Source: Acholoe squamosa (Eukaryota > Annelida > Polychaeta > Phyllodocida > Polynoidae). Taken from it: DNA of 64,000 nt. Shown here piece by piece: positions 11,201 through 20,789 of the stretch (position 1 is the first letter of the stretch; each line of letters starts with the position of its first letter). A program made the position numbers and the translations under genes. A model generated the notes under the pieces. That model had not been told where the DNA came from, searched no databases, and worked only from the letters and a program-made list of their open reading frames with translations. The stretch spans positions 50,045,505-50,109,504 of the forward strand of contig OX439047.1 of the NCBI GenBank assembly GCA_949317995.1, in the 5' to 3' direction.

Positions 11201-13033
11201 GCACATTATTACTTCATATCTGATTTAGTAGTCTATTCCAGTTGTCATATGTCTAAAAGAAATAAGTTTGGTATGGGTAGTAGAATTCTGCCTGGAGTGC
11301 TGTGAAACCACTTTGTAGTGAGTCTGCCATGGACTGGCCTACAGGGGCAGGGGATATTTTTGGGTTTCTCAATTGCCTCTATATATAGTCCTCTTATACC
11401 TGGCCAGGTGTGGGACCTGTTTGCCCCCACACCACAAATACACCTTGCAAGCCTACTAGTACAAAGAAAGACATGAAGCTGTTCTTTCCAGGACTAGTCA
11501 GTTTTGCCTTTTACATGAAATATCTGGATCCCTACTATGAACCTACCTGTGTATTAATGGTATAGGGAAAGTGTCCTACAGCAGTGGTGGAGGGAAGGGA
11601 GGGGGAGGGCAGGGCAGGGTGAGAGGAGGGCAGGGCAGGGTGAGAAGAGGGCAGGGCAGGGTGAGATGAGGGCAGGGCAGGGCAGGGTGAGAGCAGGGCA
11701 GGGCATGTGAGCAAAGGAGATGCCAGGGCAGTGCAGGGTGAGAGTAGGACAGGGCAGGGTGAGAGGGCAGGGCAGGGTGAGAGCAGGGCAGGGTAAGAGC
11801 AGGGCAGGGCAGGGCATGTGAGCGAAGGAGATGCCAGGGCAGTGCAGGGTGAGAGTAGGGCATGGCAGGGTGAGAGCTGGGCATGGCAGGGCGAGAGCAG
11901 GTCAGGGCAAGGGTGAGAGCAGGGCAGGGCAAGGGTGAGAGGAGGGCAGGGCAGGGTGAGAGGAGGGCAGGGCAGGATGAGAGTAGGGCAGGGCAGGGCG
12001 AGAGCAGGGCAGGGCAGGGCAAGAGCAGGGCAGGGCAAGGCAGGGTGAGGGCTGGGAGTGAGAGTGAGTGAGTAATAGATGTTTAACGCCATTTTGACAG
12101 CTAAGGTCATATTCATGGCGAGATCCTCATTACACAAATTCACAGAGGAATGTGTCAGTGCCTGCACATATGTGCACCACATTCACAGAGGAATGTGTCA
12201 GTGCCTGCACATATGTGCACCACACACATCCTGAGGGGATGGGAAAAAGGAGAAATAGACCCTTATAAGTGGGCTAGGGAGGCCCAGGGAGGGCAGGGTG
12301 ACAGAAGGGCAGGGCAGAGCGGGGTGAGAGGGGGAAAGGGCAGGGCAGGTTGAGTGGAATGAGGAGGAGATAGAAGGGGTAGGGGATGGATAGGGGAGGG
12401 ACGAACAAAAAAGAGAGACAGAGGGGGAACACTCATCACAGAGTTTAGAACAGTTCAGAAGATGAGGCTGCCCTGTCCAAACCCACTCTCACCCCAGACT
12501 GGGAAGACCTTATGCAGGTAAGTACCCATCTTGGGATGCCCATTTTGAGACCATCCTGGGCCCAATGTGGTTGCCCATTTTAAAGCTGACCAGTGCCCAA
12601 ATCGGGCGGCCCAATGTGGCCCAGACCGTATGCTGAGGACAAAACCCGTTGGGAGCCCAACGGGCGCAAGTGGGTTTGCCCGATTTGGGCTGCCCTGTGT
12701 GGCCCTGACTGGAAACCCAGCATCTGCCGAACCTAAAACCCATGTACTGAATACTGCCCTTTTTGAACCACCTTATCCCAGGTAAAACCAATTTGGCCCC
12801 GACCGGGCTTGCTACATGGGAACCTGTCTCTCAAACTGGGCCATGACTACTATCATCAGATACAAGGCCAGCTGTACATCACAAGGAAGACTTGCTGTGA
12901 CCTTGTTATCTGGACACCAAAAGACACACAGATAGTGCGAATCGGGATCGACCACAAGTGGCAGGAAAACCTGGGGAGATTGGTGGACTTCTACTTCAAG
13001 CGGTTCATACCATCTCTTGTGGCGACTGATTAA
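8243..13033 (+). CDS. SWIM/YqaJ-nuclease gene of the ISL2EU transposon, multi-exon
   Basis: Exons with GT-AG borders and matching phase: 8243-8340, 8580-8699, 8835-8911, 9497-9767, 9917-10053, 10218-10418, and a last exon ending at 13033 (start near 12782-12810, unresolved). The first exon ends with a CSHVAAVLLYG segment like the second half of a SWIM zinc finger. Exons 4-6 hold a YqaJ/lambda-exonuclease-type nuclease: RLTASNFG, WGIVHEDTAANEY, GASPDG (catalytic Asp) and EIKCPF (catalytic Glu and Lys). The last exon holds YYHQIQGQLYIT, also typical of YqaJ. The N-terminal exons upstream of 8243 were not found. The acceptor of the third exon is weak, and the only AG near the last exon (12780-12781) gives the wrong phase, probably because of the 10560-12810 insertion. 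The protein's role in transposition is not established; YqaJ relatives are DNA exonucleases. Confidence 0.8.
11588..12060. repeat. G-rich minisatellite (GGGCAGGGCAGGGTGAGAG-like units)
   Basis: About 470 bases of imperfect 18-23-base units built from AGGGC, AGGGT and GAGAG. A longer unit with GCAAAGGAGATGCCAGGGC appears twice (about 11713 and 11822), showing higher-order duplication. Nearly all G is on the plus strand, with many runs of three, so G-quadruplex formation is plausible. A smaller cousin array lies at about 12280-12350. Confidence 0.9.
12138..12223. repeat. Two tandem 43-base units
   Basis: Two identical copies (12138-12180 and 12181-12223). Each holds the palindrome TGCACATATGTGCA. 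Confidence 0.92.
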
Positions 13034-13041
13034 ATGGCTTC

Positions 13042-15233
13042 TTATGAATTCATATTGTACTTCTTAGATATCTCTTGAAGCAGAGGATCCTGTAAATTGA
13101 CAAGGCAACAACAAAGCTGGAAGATTTTGGTTGAGAGGGACCTGTAGGATGCTGGTATGTGGGAGAGAATTTCAAAGTTTTTAATCCTCTCATTTGCCCG
13201 TTCTACATGGATCCGTGCTCTGGCAATTTTCATGCACATTTTTGCTTCCTGGGGGGTGAAGTAGGACTTTCCTACAAGGAAGGGGGGGATATTCAGGTTA
13301 ACACCCTGTGGGAGGATACTGTGTATCATAAAACCCTTGTCCGCAAGAATTAGATCAACACCCTTGAATTGTGACAACATTTTGCTGTGTTCTACAATAG
13401 CATTATCTGAAGTGGACCCAGGATATAAATCACTCACAAACACAATAGCTGCATTGGGGGCTACACCTGTCACGGCCTTTACAGTGTGTCTACTTTTGTA
13501 TGAACTGTAGCTGGCACTCTGTTTATCAAGGTCATTTGCAATGTCTTGTGTTATCTCAGTTGCATCGATGGCCACTCGTGCTGAGAGGAAGTCCTGAAAG
13601 GATTTAGGCATGGACCCCTTGCACTTCAACTGAGAGGGCATGCCCAGAGATAAAATCCCATCAAACAGTAGCTCGTGTAATGCTAGTACAAATGTGTGTA
13701 CAATGTTAGAGATGGTTGTTTTGCTGGTTTCAAACCTATGAGCAAGATCTAAGTGTTTTGCATTTAAACGAAGTTTCATCAATGTCACTAGCAACTGATC
13801 TTCTAATGACATCATTTCCACACGCCATCCTGCATAGTACTTGATTTCAAACCTGCTGAGTGCCTTGACAAGAATCTCAAATACATCATATGGTAGTGAT
13901 TTGTACAGCCGCATCTGTAAATTAAAGTAATAATTAAATTAGCATTTATACTATACCAAAGCTTCTATTCTACGCTGATAAAAATTCCAGGATAAGTTGA
14001 TTTTTCATATGTATATGTATTGAAAATCTAAAAGCTACTATCTGAGTGTTCTCTAAGATAAACTGTGTGTTTGTGCAAAAAAAAATGAGAACCTGAAATA
14101 AAATCATGCAACATGTTCAAAAGAACATATACCTTCTTGTCATCATCTTTGATTTGTGATATTGTCATTGCCCTCCTTGTCTTTGAACCAGCCTTAATAG
14201 CTGACAGCTCTTTTTCAAGGTCTTCTACGGTCTCCTTCAGAGCGGCTATAGCCATCTTACATGCCAGAACTTGACAGACATTTGCATATGCATGATCATG
14301 AAGTATAATCTCTGGATGTACAGGCTTGGGTTCTGCTTTCTTCCGCTTCTGTCTGAAAAAGAATGAAATAATTAGAATAATTTAAATGAAGGCAAACCCC
14401 ACATTATAAGCCACAGTTCATGGACCAAATCCTGGTGTGGCTTATAGCAAAGCCCTCAAGTCAGAGTGTAGCTTGTATTCATGTGCATCTTATAAGCAAG
14501 GTTTTTTAGTACTGTAAATCTCTACACATAACCTGCCTGTTAAATGTAATTAAAAACGTTTTTATTAGGTTAAGAATTACCCAAACCAAATAAAAACGTT
14601 TGCAAATGTTGAAAAACACATTTTTTTTACCAATTGGGAATTATCGATATCTACATCAGGTCTCCGATTAGCATATCGAAAATCACTGATGATAACTTAC
14701 TTTGGTTCTGGATCTGGGAAATCAAACAGCTTTTCTTTATTCCATTTAAACAGTGTGGGCCAATTTTTTTCTCCCCGTCTTTAAAGTGGCAACTGCATAT
14801 AATATCATTTTTCTGATCAAGTGCTCTGTCATAGCGTCTGAAACACAGAAATAGATTATCTGATTAGGAAATAGTTATGAATAATTCCCCCACCCCCCAA
14901 TCAAGATGTCCCCTCCAATGACCAGTGGTTAATGAAATGGTAAGGGTGGTTCAAAATTTTGCTTGGCCCCTATTGACCCCCCCCCCCTCTCACTACTTAT
15001 CATTCTATAAGTGTCGTTGTTTGAACTTTATTCTATAAACAGGGATATTTTCTTACATCATATGGGCCTGTGCAATAAAATATGTAAAAAACAGTGTCTT
15101 ACCTACACAATCTCTCCCATCTCTTTTGTTCAGCCATGTTACTATTTGGTGGAAAGGAGAAGAAGTTGCATATCTTTGTCTTCTTGGTTGCATCACTTCG
15201 ATGTTTGCAGTCATATACAAAGCAGAGCCCCAT
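13042..15233 (-). CDS. THAP-DDE transposase of the ISL2EU transposon, four exons
   Basis: Exons on the minus strand: 15233-15103, 14837-14701, 14352-14133 and 13914-13042, all with GT-AG borders. Exon 1 starts at MGLCFVYDC and, with exon 2, forms a THAP zinc finger (C..C in exon 1, ICSCHF in exon 2), expected to bind DNA. Exon 3 is a short coiled coil (LKETVEDLEKELSAIKAG). Exon 4 (290 codons) has a helix-turn-helix region (residues 35-75) and a DDE catalytic domain: D117 in AIDATEI, D192 in ADKGF and E238 in VERANERIKNFEIL, matching DDE_Tnp_4. In exon 2 the run of seven A at about 14764-14770 puts the remainder (expected NWPTLFKWN) one base out of frame, so this copy probably makes no full protein. 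Total length would be about 453 residues. The start codon choice is by fit to other THAP proteins. Confidence 0.85.
14353..14700. other. Intron of the transposase gene
   Basis: AT-rich intron between exons 2 and 3 on the minus strand; nothing else seen. Confidence 0.7.
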
Positions 15234-15539
15234 ACTTGCAATGACACTGACTATCACACCAGTCCCAGACTCTCCAATGTAAATGTGGCTCTGCTGGTGG
15301 ATATCCTTTGAATTCCCAATCCACGTTTTGACCAATGATGAACTGACCCTCAATTATGCCTCAGTTACAATGATGGCATCTAAAACCAGTTAAATGTGAC
15401 AATATTGACGATTTAACAACACCACACCGGCAGCCCACGCTCCCTAAGTACTGGAGAAGCCTGGGGATGCCTGGGAAACCCCCTCTGGCGATAATAGAGT
15501 GTCCAGAGGCGGAATCTGGGTCACGAGACTTCCCCGCCC
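15234..15539. other. Flank between the transposon and the gypsy fragment
   Basis: No gene seen. It should contain the right end of the ISL2EU element, but no inverted match to the left flank was recognised. From 15540 the sequence matches element A's gag. Confidence 0.5.
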
Positions 15540-16905
15540 TATAGTCAATTGTGCGGCTTCTACGTATTTATCTAGTGTAAGTGCAGCAGTTTGCAGTTCC
15601 TGAAGCTCATTCGTGAGTTTCTGTCTATCCTCTTCCAGTTGTTTATTATAAGCTATAATGCCCATCAGGATAGTTTCATTGTCTTCAGCTTGCTGACTGC
15701 ACTGAAGTCTCAATTTCTCCAATTTGCTTTGATATTGGCTTATTTTGGATTCGTAATTTGCCTTATCAAGACATAATCGATTGTTCGTATCTATGTATGT
15801 CTGGATACGAGTGTGTCTATTGTCATATTCTTTATTGAATGACTTTCTCATTTCTTGAAGTTTTATTTCTTCACTTTCTAATTCTTTCATGTATTCACTC
15901 TTTCTGGTTTCGAATTGATTTCGCATACCGATTAAGTCTTCTTCTAGATGGAGTTTTTCATTGATTACTTCATCTTTCACTTTGACCAAGGTATTCAAAT
16001 TCTCGTTCAAAGTTACGTAGGTTTCGTTTAACAACAGGACATCCGGTTGTTTAAATTCCTCACCTTCCGGTACCGCATATGTTACGTCGCCGTCTATGGC
16101 GCTGTAATCTAATATCGGTAGTCCGGGTCTGGGTATACTGTATGGTAATTTTCCAAACGTAACCCTTTTTGGCATGGGTGCCGGATGTTCTGGATTAGTG
16201 CTTCCACCAACTTCGAACATCGAATTACTTAGTCCGTCAACAAGTGATTGTTGACTCATCAAATTACTCTTTCTCTGTATGGATTGTTCCCTCCGCACAG
16301 AGTCCGGTATGTTCTCTTCACTATCCATTTTATAGTGAGGTTCGGGATCTCTCCAAGATGCAGCGTCTACATCTTGTGAGTTCGAATGGGTATGGATCAC
16401 CAATGATCCATTGCCATTCTCCTGGGCAGTTGATTGCCCTTCAGGGTTAGCTTCCGCAAGGCTGTCTAACCCATGCACTAGCTGTTCGGACGTTATAACG
16501 TCCGGGCTATACACCAGAATTAACTGGTCACGGCACCAATGTAATGGTTTAGTCTTACGGACTTGGTGGTTCGGGCCTTACTAATCAGGAAAGAAGGAGC
16601 AAGGCGGTGATTCAAGTGTATGCCAACGGATAATTTATTATACGAACACTCACGGCTACCCGGTAGATGGTATAAGGGCAGCTAATGGATATTAAGGTTT
16701 ACATGATCAGAGGCCAGGAGGGCCTCCGACGTAGCGGCTGAGCCCTGGCCTTTATATAAGGACCTAGGTGTTCGTCGTCAGATGTCCCCACAGACCCGGA
16801 TCGGTGCTGCCACCTATCCGGAACCTGAGGAACATCCGATGACTGGACTCACCCGCCATGCCAGACGGTACCTAACACTATGGTCTGCATTAACGTACCT
16901 CTACA
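15540..16905 (-). mobile_element. Gypsy element A-family fragment: gag N-terminus, primer site, 5' LTR
   Basis: A fragment closely related to 6200-7570: gag-like open stretch 15540-16514 with the same start and coiled coil, tRNA-His-type primer site at 16524-16538, and a 366-base LTR at 16540-16905 (TGTAATGG...CTCTACA). Only the 5' part of the element is present. The right neighbour (16906-17185) is part of another copy of the same family. Confidence 0.88.
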
Positions 16906-17185
16906 CAACTTTAATAAGTCATCCGAGATATCATCATCAAGGAAGGTGATAGTGGGGCAGCTAATATGGATTAATGTATATCTATGGGCTCGGAGGCCTG
17001 GAGGGCCTCTGACGTAGCGGCTGAGCCCCGGTCTTTATATAGGGACCCTGGTGTTTGTCGCTAGATGTCCCACAGGCCTGGATCAGTGCTGCCACTTATC
17101 CAGAACCTTAGGAACACCCAGCGACTGGACTCACCCGCCACGCCAGACGGCACCCGTATATATATTACAGTATGATACCTCTACA
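16906..17185 (-). mobile_element. Older gypsy A-family remnant (pol scrap plus partial LTR)
   Basis: Positions 16906-16945 resemble element A's pol around 3235-3271, and 16953-17185 resembles the distal part of the LTR, ending CTCTACA. The LTR at 16540-16905 directly abuts the pol scrap, so a younger copy appears to sit inside an older one. Confidence 0.7.
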
Positions 17186-17456
17186 CAAGCATAAGAGCAC
17201 CGCTAATGATGTATTTGACATGAACTGCAACAGTATTATGCAGATGTAATATAGTTTTTAGCATAATCATGGATATTTGTATACAGCATCATACTTCATC
17301 ATGTTTTCGACTTAGAGTTTCCGGATTAGGATATAATATATATTCTAATCAACAATTACCTGGTTAGATTGAAAAACTAATTTCTATCTAACATTACTAG
17401 GTGAATCACCTTCATATACAGGACACTCATTTATGTTCAACCAACATGTAGCAGAT
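17186..17456. other. AT-rich flank
   Basis: No gene or recognisable repeat. No LTR matching 27774-28126 was seen here, although a 3' LTR of element C might be expected downstream of its integrase. Confidence 0.5.
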
Positions 17457-18422
17457 TTACTGCTCCATATTCTCCTTGGGTTGATCCTGGCCAGGCTGAT
17501 ACGGATCTGGTCCCTGACGTGCGGGAGGTGCTGCGACAACCAGATTGACTTTCTGGCGAGCTTTGAAAAGATCCAAAGCATGGCCAGGGGTGCCATCCCA
17601 GTTGTCCAGAATTACTCCAAACACTTTGAAGAACTTCTGTTGGTTCCTCATGTTCGTTGCTCTCTCAACTTCGAGCATCTGAGACGCAGTCTCCTTGTCT
17701 GACAAAGCCTCTTGCCTCACATTTGCAGCTTCCTGTTTCTCTTTGGCAAACTCAGTCTTTATCTGAGCAGAGATACGTTTTATCTCAGATTTCTGGATGG
17801 CATCAATACACTGTAAGGTGCTTGATACCGTCCGACGGTACCTATCCAAGTGGAGGTTCTCCATATGGTGTTGTAACGTCTCAAATTGCTTGGTCTGAAT
17901 GGCACAAGACAATTTCTCCTCCTTCTTGAAGAAGGTTTCGGCTGTCTGGATAAGTTTAGGCCAATGAACCACAGCATCAGGAGGAGGTACCTGACTCGGG
18001 TGTCCAGATCCACTGGCTGAGACAGACACCGTCGGTTGCGAAGAAGAAACCATGGTTGTCGTCACACTAGCAGTGGGCATAGAAGGTTCCTGGTTAGGTA
18101 TTCTCTGGATTAGGGGCAACCTAGCCAGCTCCCTTTTAAGCTGCTTAGCAATAATTGGCGCAACTGGATGTTCCTGCACCACAGTACTAAGAGTCAGTTG
18201 TTGGCCTTGACCTCTCCCAGTCAACAGTTCCTGTTTGGCCCTACCATATTGATCAAAGACTTGCGTCTCTGGTCCGGCTGGGCCCACAGGAGGAAACTGC
18301 TTTGGATCCCTCTGATTCAGCTTTGGTCGTGGGCGAGAGGCATGGCCACCCAGTCCACTGACACCAAAGAAGGTCGGGTTATGAGCACCACCTTGCGGTG
18401 CTGCTGCTCTACCATAATTCAT
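17457..18422 (-). CDS. Unrecognised open stretch, coiled-coil rich
   Basis: 321 codons with no family recognised. Seen: a Gly/Pro-rich start, a Ser/Thr/Val-rich linker (about residues 120-150), a charged helical region with likely coiled coil (about 165-270; FFKKEEKLSCAI through KTEFAKEKQEAANVR) and a Gln/Pro-rich tail. It is the last of several minus-strand open stretches between 20248 and 17457. It may belong to a third ORF of gypsy element C, whose integrase ends at 20790, or to a separate gene or element. No catalytic motif was seen. Confidence 0.5.
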   Translation of the reverse strand: MNYGRAAAPQGGAHNPTFFGVSGLGGHASRPRPKLNQRDPKQFPPVGPAGPETQVFDQYGRAKQELLTGRGQGQQLTLSTVVQEHPVAPIIAKQLKRELARLPLIQRIPNQEPSMPTASVTTTMVSSSQPTVSVSASGSGHPSQVPPPDAVVHWPKLIQTAETFFKKEEKLSCAIQTKQFETLQHHMENLHLDRYRRTVSSTLQCIDAIQKSEIKRISAQIKTEFAKEKQEAANVRQEALSDKETASQMLEVERATNMRNQQKFFKVFGVILDNWDGTPGHALDLFKARQKVNLVVAAPPARQGPDPYQPGQDQPKENMEQ

Positions 18423-18597
18423 GGGAGTTCCAGACTGAATGACAGAAGTGGTCGGTTCTCAACTTGATCGAGTGTCTCTCCTCGGAGGTAATTTGCTCCC
18501 ACTTCGTCATCAGATGTTCGTGGAGCTTCAGGGCCTTAAGTCGGGCGTCGCTGGCTTTGAGGCCATGTACCTGAGCCAAATGCTCAGCCATGCGTCC

Positions 18598-18789
18598 TCA
18601 CCTCATGGTTTTTAGTCCCTGGCACTTTTGGTTCTGGTTCTCCTCGTTGGTACACCTACACACCGGGGCATGGTGCATATGGTGCTCAACGAGATGTCGG
18701 AAGAACGAGTCCTTGCTGGGCCAGACTCTCCCTCTCTCTGACTTATTGACACAGATCTCGAAGGGGCAGGTCGGGTTGGTCGTTGCCAT
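18598..18789 (-). CDS. Unrecognised small stretch with C2H2/C-rich zinc-finger-like motifs
   Basis: 63 codons: CPFEIC, then FFRHLVEHHMHH, then a C.C...C cluster (VCRCTNEENQNQKC). The spacing resembles a C2H2 finger. The neighbouring stretch (18409-18591) begins MAEHLAQVHG, whose two His have the spacing of a finger's second half. This suggests a nucleic-acid-binding segment. The family was not recognised. Confidence 0.5.
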   Translation of the reverse strand: MATTNPTCPFEICVNKSERGRVWPSKDSFFRHLVEHHMHHAPVCRCTNEENQNQKCQGLKTMR

Positions 18790-18797
18790 AGTAAGAC

Positions 18798-19409
18798 TTA
18801 GGCGTCTTTACCATGTCTCCCAGGGAAGCCACCCACATGTGATAAAATTTCGCGGGACTGGAATCTTTCTTTAGGATTTTCATCCATTCTTTGTCGATTG
18901 GTGGCAGGAGGGATCGAACAGCTGTCAGTGTAGCGCTGGCAGTCCATAAAACATTTCGGGGTGTAGTCAGGGAATCCAGTTCGGGCGTTGACCCATTTAT
19001 TTAAACTGGACTCGTCGGGAGCATCTTTCAGGGGTTCTTCCAAGGAGTCGATGTTCTCCAACAGTTGCCGGCTCATTTCAGCGACCTGCTGGTCCCTATC
19101 TCCATTTACCTCCTTGGGGTCATCCTGGAGTTCTTCCTCCTCGACTGCGGTACTACTGACGGGCTCGGGGGGTATAGGGATGACCTTTCGAGAGGCTTTG
19201 GTTTGAGTGGACCTAACAGGAGAGGGAGAGTCCTCTCTCTTGGTGGTCTTACTGTCTTCTGCCTTCTCTTCCACCACCTTCATTTTCCGGCGGCTCATTT
19301 TGGTCTTAGTCTCGGGTTTGTCCTTGGACTCTTTAACAGCCTTTTCGACTTCCCTTCTGATCTTTGTCTTGCGCTTCATAAGCTCCTTGCGCTCCTTATC
19401 GATTTCCAC
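18798..19409 (-). CDS. Unrecognised charged open stretch
   Basis: 203 codons. The N-terminal half is very rich in Lys, Glu and Arg (KRKTKIRREVEKAVKESKDK), followed by a Ser/Pro/Glu-rich linker and a Cys-containing tail (PKCFMDCQRYTDSC). It is on the same strand and between the other stretches of this cluster. No known domain could be named. Confidence 0.45.
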   Translation of the reverse strand: MEIDKERKELMKRKTKIRREVEKAVKESKDKPETKTKMSRRKMKVVEEKAEDSKTTKREDSPSPVRSTQTKASRKVIPIPPEPVSSTAVEEEELQDDPKEVNGDRDQQVAEMSRQLLENIDSLEEPLKDAPDESSLNKWVNARTGFPDYTPKCFMDCQRYTDSCSIPPATNRQRMDENPKERFQSREILSHVGGFPGRHGKDA

Positions 19410-19805
19410 TTGTCAAGCATTCAGCTCTTCGAGGCTCATCTCTTTGGCGGTGGTTACTTTGGTGGAGTAGCAAGCTCCACCCTCCATACTCGAGGCAGTG
19501 TCCGGGATCTTGCTAGCGTGTCCCTAGCGTGTCCCCAGCGCGAGCTGTCTCATTTGCCATTCGCTGCTCTTCCTTCTCGAGCTCGGGGTCTGCCAGCAAA
19601 GCATCTTCTTCATCCCTCACGGGAGAATTCTTCTGTGAATCCGACATGAACGCGTAGGTGCATTCTCGGGGGGGTCCATGTGGTAAGAGGACTTCAGGTG
19701 AGTAGATGCTTGGCAAGCGCTCCTCGAACCCAACTATGCTGTCTGTTACCTAATTCGGTCGTCCTCGCATATAGCATCAACAACGGCAACTAGGCCATCG
19801 CTGAT

Positions 19806-20248
19806 TCACATGGCTAGTCCGAAGTAATTTTCGAACCAGATGTCGGCGACGTCGGAGACCCCTAACACGGTGCATCCTCGGCAGATTCTGGTTTGCAGAT
19901 TGTAAGGGATCAGCTGTGGTAGCTCGCCTTTGAGACCCAGGTATTTCGGTGGGCAATATCGGTTTTTACCTGTGGCCATCCAGATGAATCCTTTGGTCAC
20001 ATTCACGTATCCGATGGCTGGGGGTCGGTCGGGTAGAGTCACCAGGACTTCAATAATGACCAAAGGTGTGGTTCCTTCAGCCGGATGCTCAAGGTATCAG
20101 GAGTCGAATCGGGAAGAGACGGCTCCATTTCGGTGGTGTCCATCAGTTCAACTGCTGGACTTCGGGGTGCCTCGTTCTGGGCTCGAAGTGGGGTTGGGTG
20201 CCCATCAGGATTGGCCTTTACAGTCCCCACCACCTCCGACTGAGCCAT
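19806..20248 (-). other. Start of the unrecognised minus-strand ORF cluster
   Basis: Two overlapping open stretches, 20039-20248 and 19806-20063. The first starts MAQSEVVGTVKANPDG in a good initiation context (A at -3, G at +4). The second contains a compact segment with GYVNVTKGFIWMATGKNRY and TRICRGCTVLGVSDV. No family recognised. The cluster as a whole (20248-17457) is in several frames, so it is either broken or interrupted by introns. Confidence 0.45.
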
Positions 20249-20789
20249 GTTTCGGGCTCAGACGGCTCACGGTTTTGCCCTCCTTCGTTCAGAGACTAAG
20301 GGAGTGCAAGTTAATCGGTGGTATCGGGATTCCTTTACTATATAATCTGGAGAGAAACAGCAGGACGTCTTACCCCTGTAAGACGGTTCGCGTGCTGTGA
20401 GCGATGTTAGGGTCACAACAAGCGGAGTGAGACCAATGCGCATGCGCCACTGCACTGCGCCACTCTGGTCCCTGGTTCTCTAGCGCCCCCCTTCCCACTC
20501 GTGGCAGGCGTCCGTATTACTCCGGATAACCGAGGTTCGAGGATTGGTTTTCTCCATAGGCCGTTGGTGGGACTACCCCCTTCTCTGTTCATTTCGACAG
20601 GGGTTTGGCAGAAAAACATGTAGCATCATGCGTACATGCCAGGCTAGCTGTCTGCCACCCACAGGAACCATGAACAGGGTGGTAATACGCGTCGTGGTTG
20701 TATTTCGAATCGTGGCCGAGGTATCTCAACCTCCAAACACATAACAAGACATTTAGACAGGACTATACACTCGTTGTGTTTTCGGAACA
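20249..20789. other. GC-rich spacer with an NRF-1-like palindrome
   Basis: No gene seen. At 20437-20448 the sequence TGCGCATGCGCC matches the NRF-1 core, about 190 bases upstream of the start at 20248. This could be a promoter for the ORF cluster, or chance. Close to element C's integrase end there is an ACACTCGTTGTGT block (20766-20778) also found at about 81-93 after element A's integrase. Confidence 0.4.

Larger units (their letters stand above)
10560..12815. mobile_element. Inverted-repeat insertion in the last YqaJ intron (family unknown)
   Basis: Positions about 10594-10760 and 12520-12705 are long imperfect inverted copies; for example GTCCTCAGCAAAGGGTCTGG on the left pairs with CCAGACCGTATGCTGAGGAC on the right. 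They bracket about 1.7 kb with no coding signal but with a G-rich minisatellite and a 43-base duplication. This looks like a non-autonomous DNA transposon of about 2.2 kb. Exact ends and target duplication were not resolved. The right arm runs up to the last YqaJ exon. Confidence 0.6.
8243..15233. mobile_element. ISL2EU-type DNA transposon (coding extent)
   Basis: Two convergent intron-bearing genes, a SWIM/YqaJ-nuclease gene on the plus strand and a THAP plus DDE (DDE_Tnp_4/IS5-like) transposase on the minus strand, end 8 bases apart (13033 and 13042). To my knowledge this pairing is the hallmark of eukaryotic ISL2EU (IS4EU) transposons. The terminal inverted repeats were not found by eye, so the true ends lie somewhere between about 7571 and 8243 on the left and 15233 and 15540 on the right. 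The element has a foreign inverted-repeat insertion in the last YqaJ intron and a frame change in a THAP exon, so it looks inactive. Confidence 0.82.

Noticed and set aside
11535-12182. Minus-strand 215-codon frame rich in Pro, Cys, Leu and Ala
   Set aside because: It is the translation of the G-rich minisatellite; all frames are repeat-like and open.
12510-12791. Minus-strand 93-codon frame
   Set aside because: It lies in the inverted-repeat arm and has no domain.
15360-15430. Right terminal inverted repeat of the ISL2EU element matching 8030-8070
   Set aside because: Only a weak AT-rich likeness; not enough to call ends.
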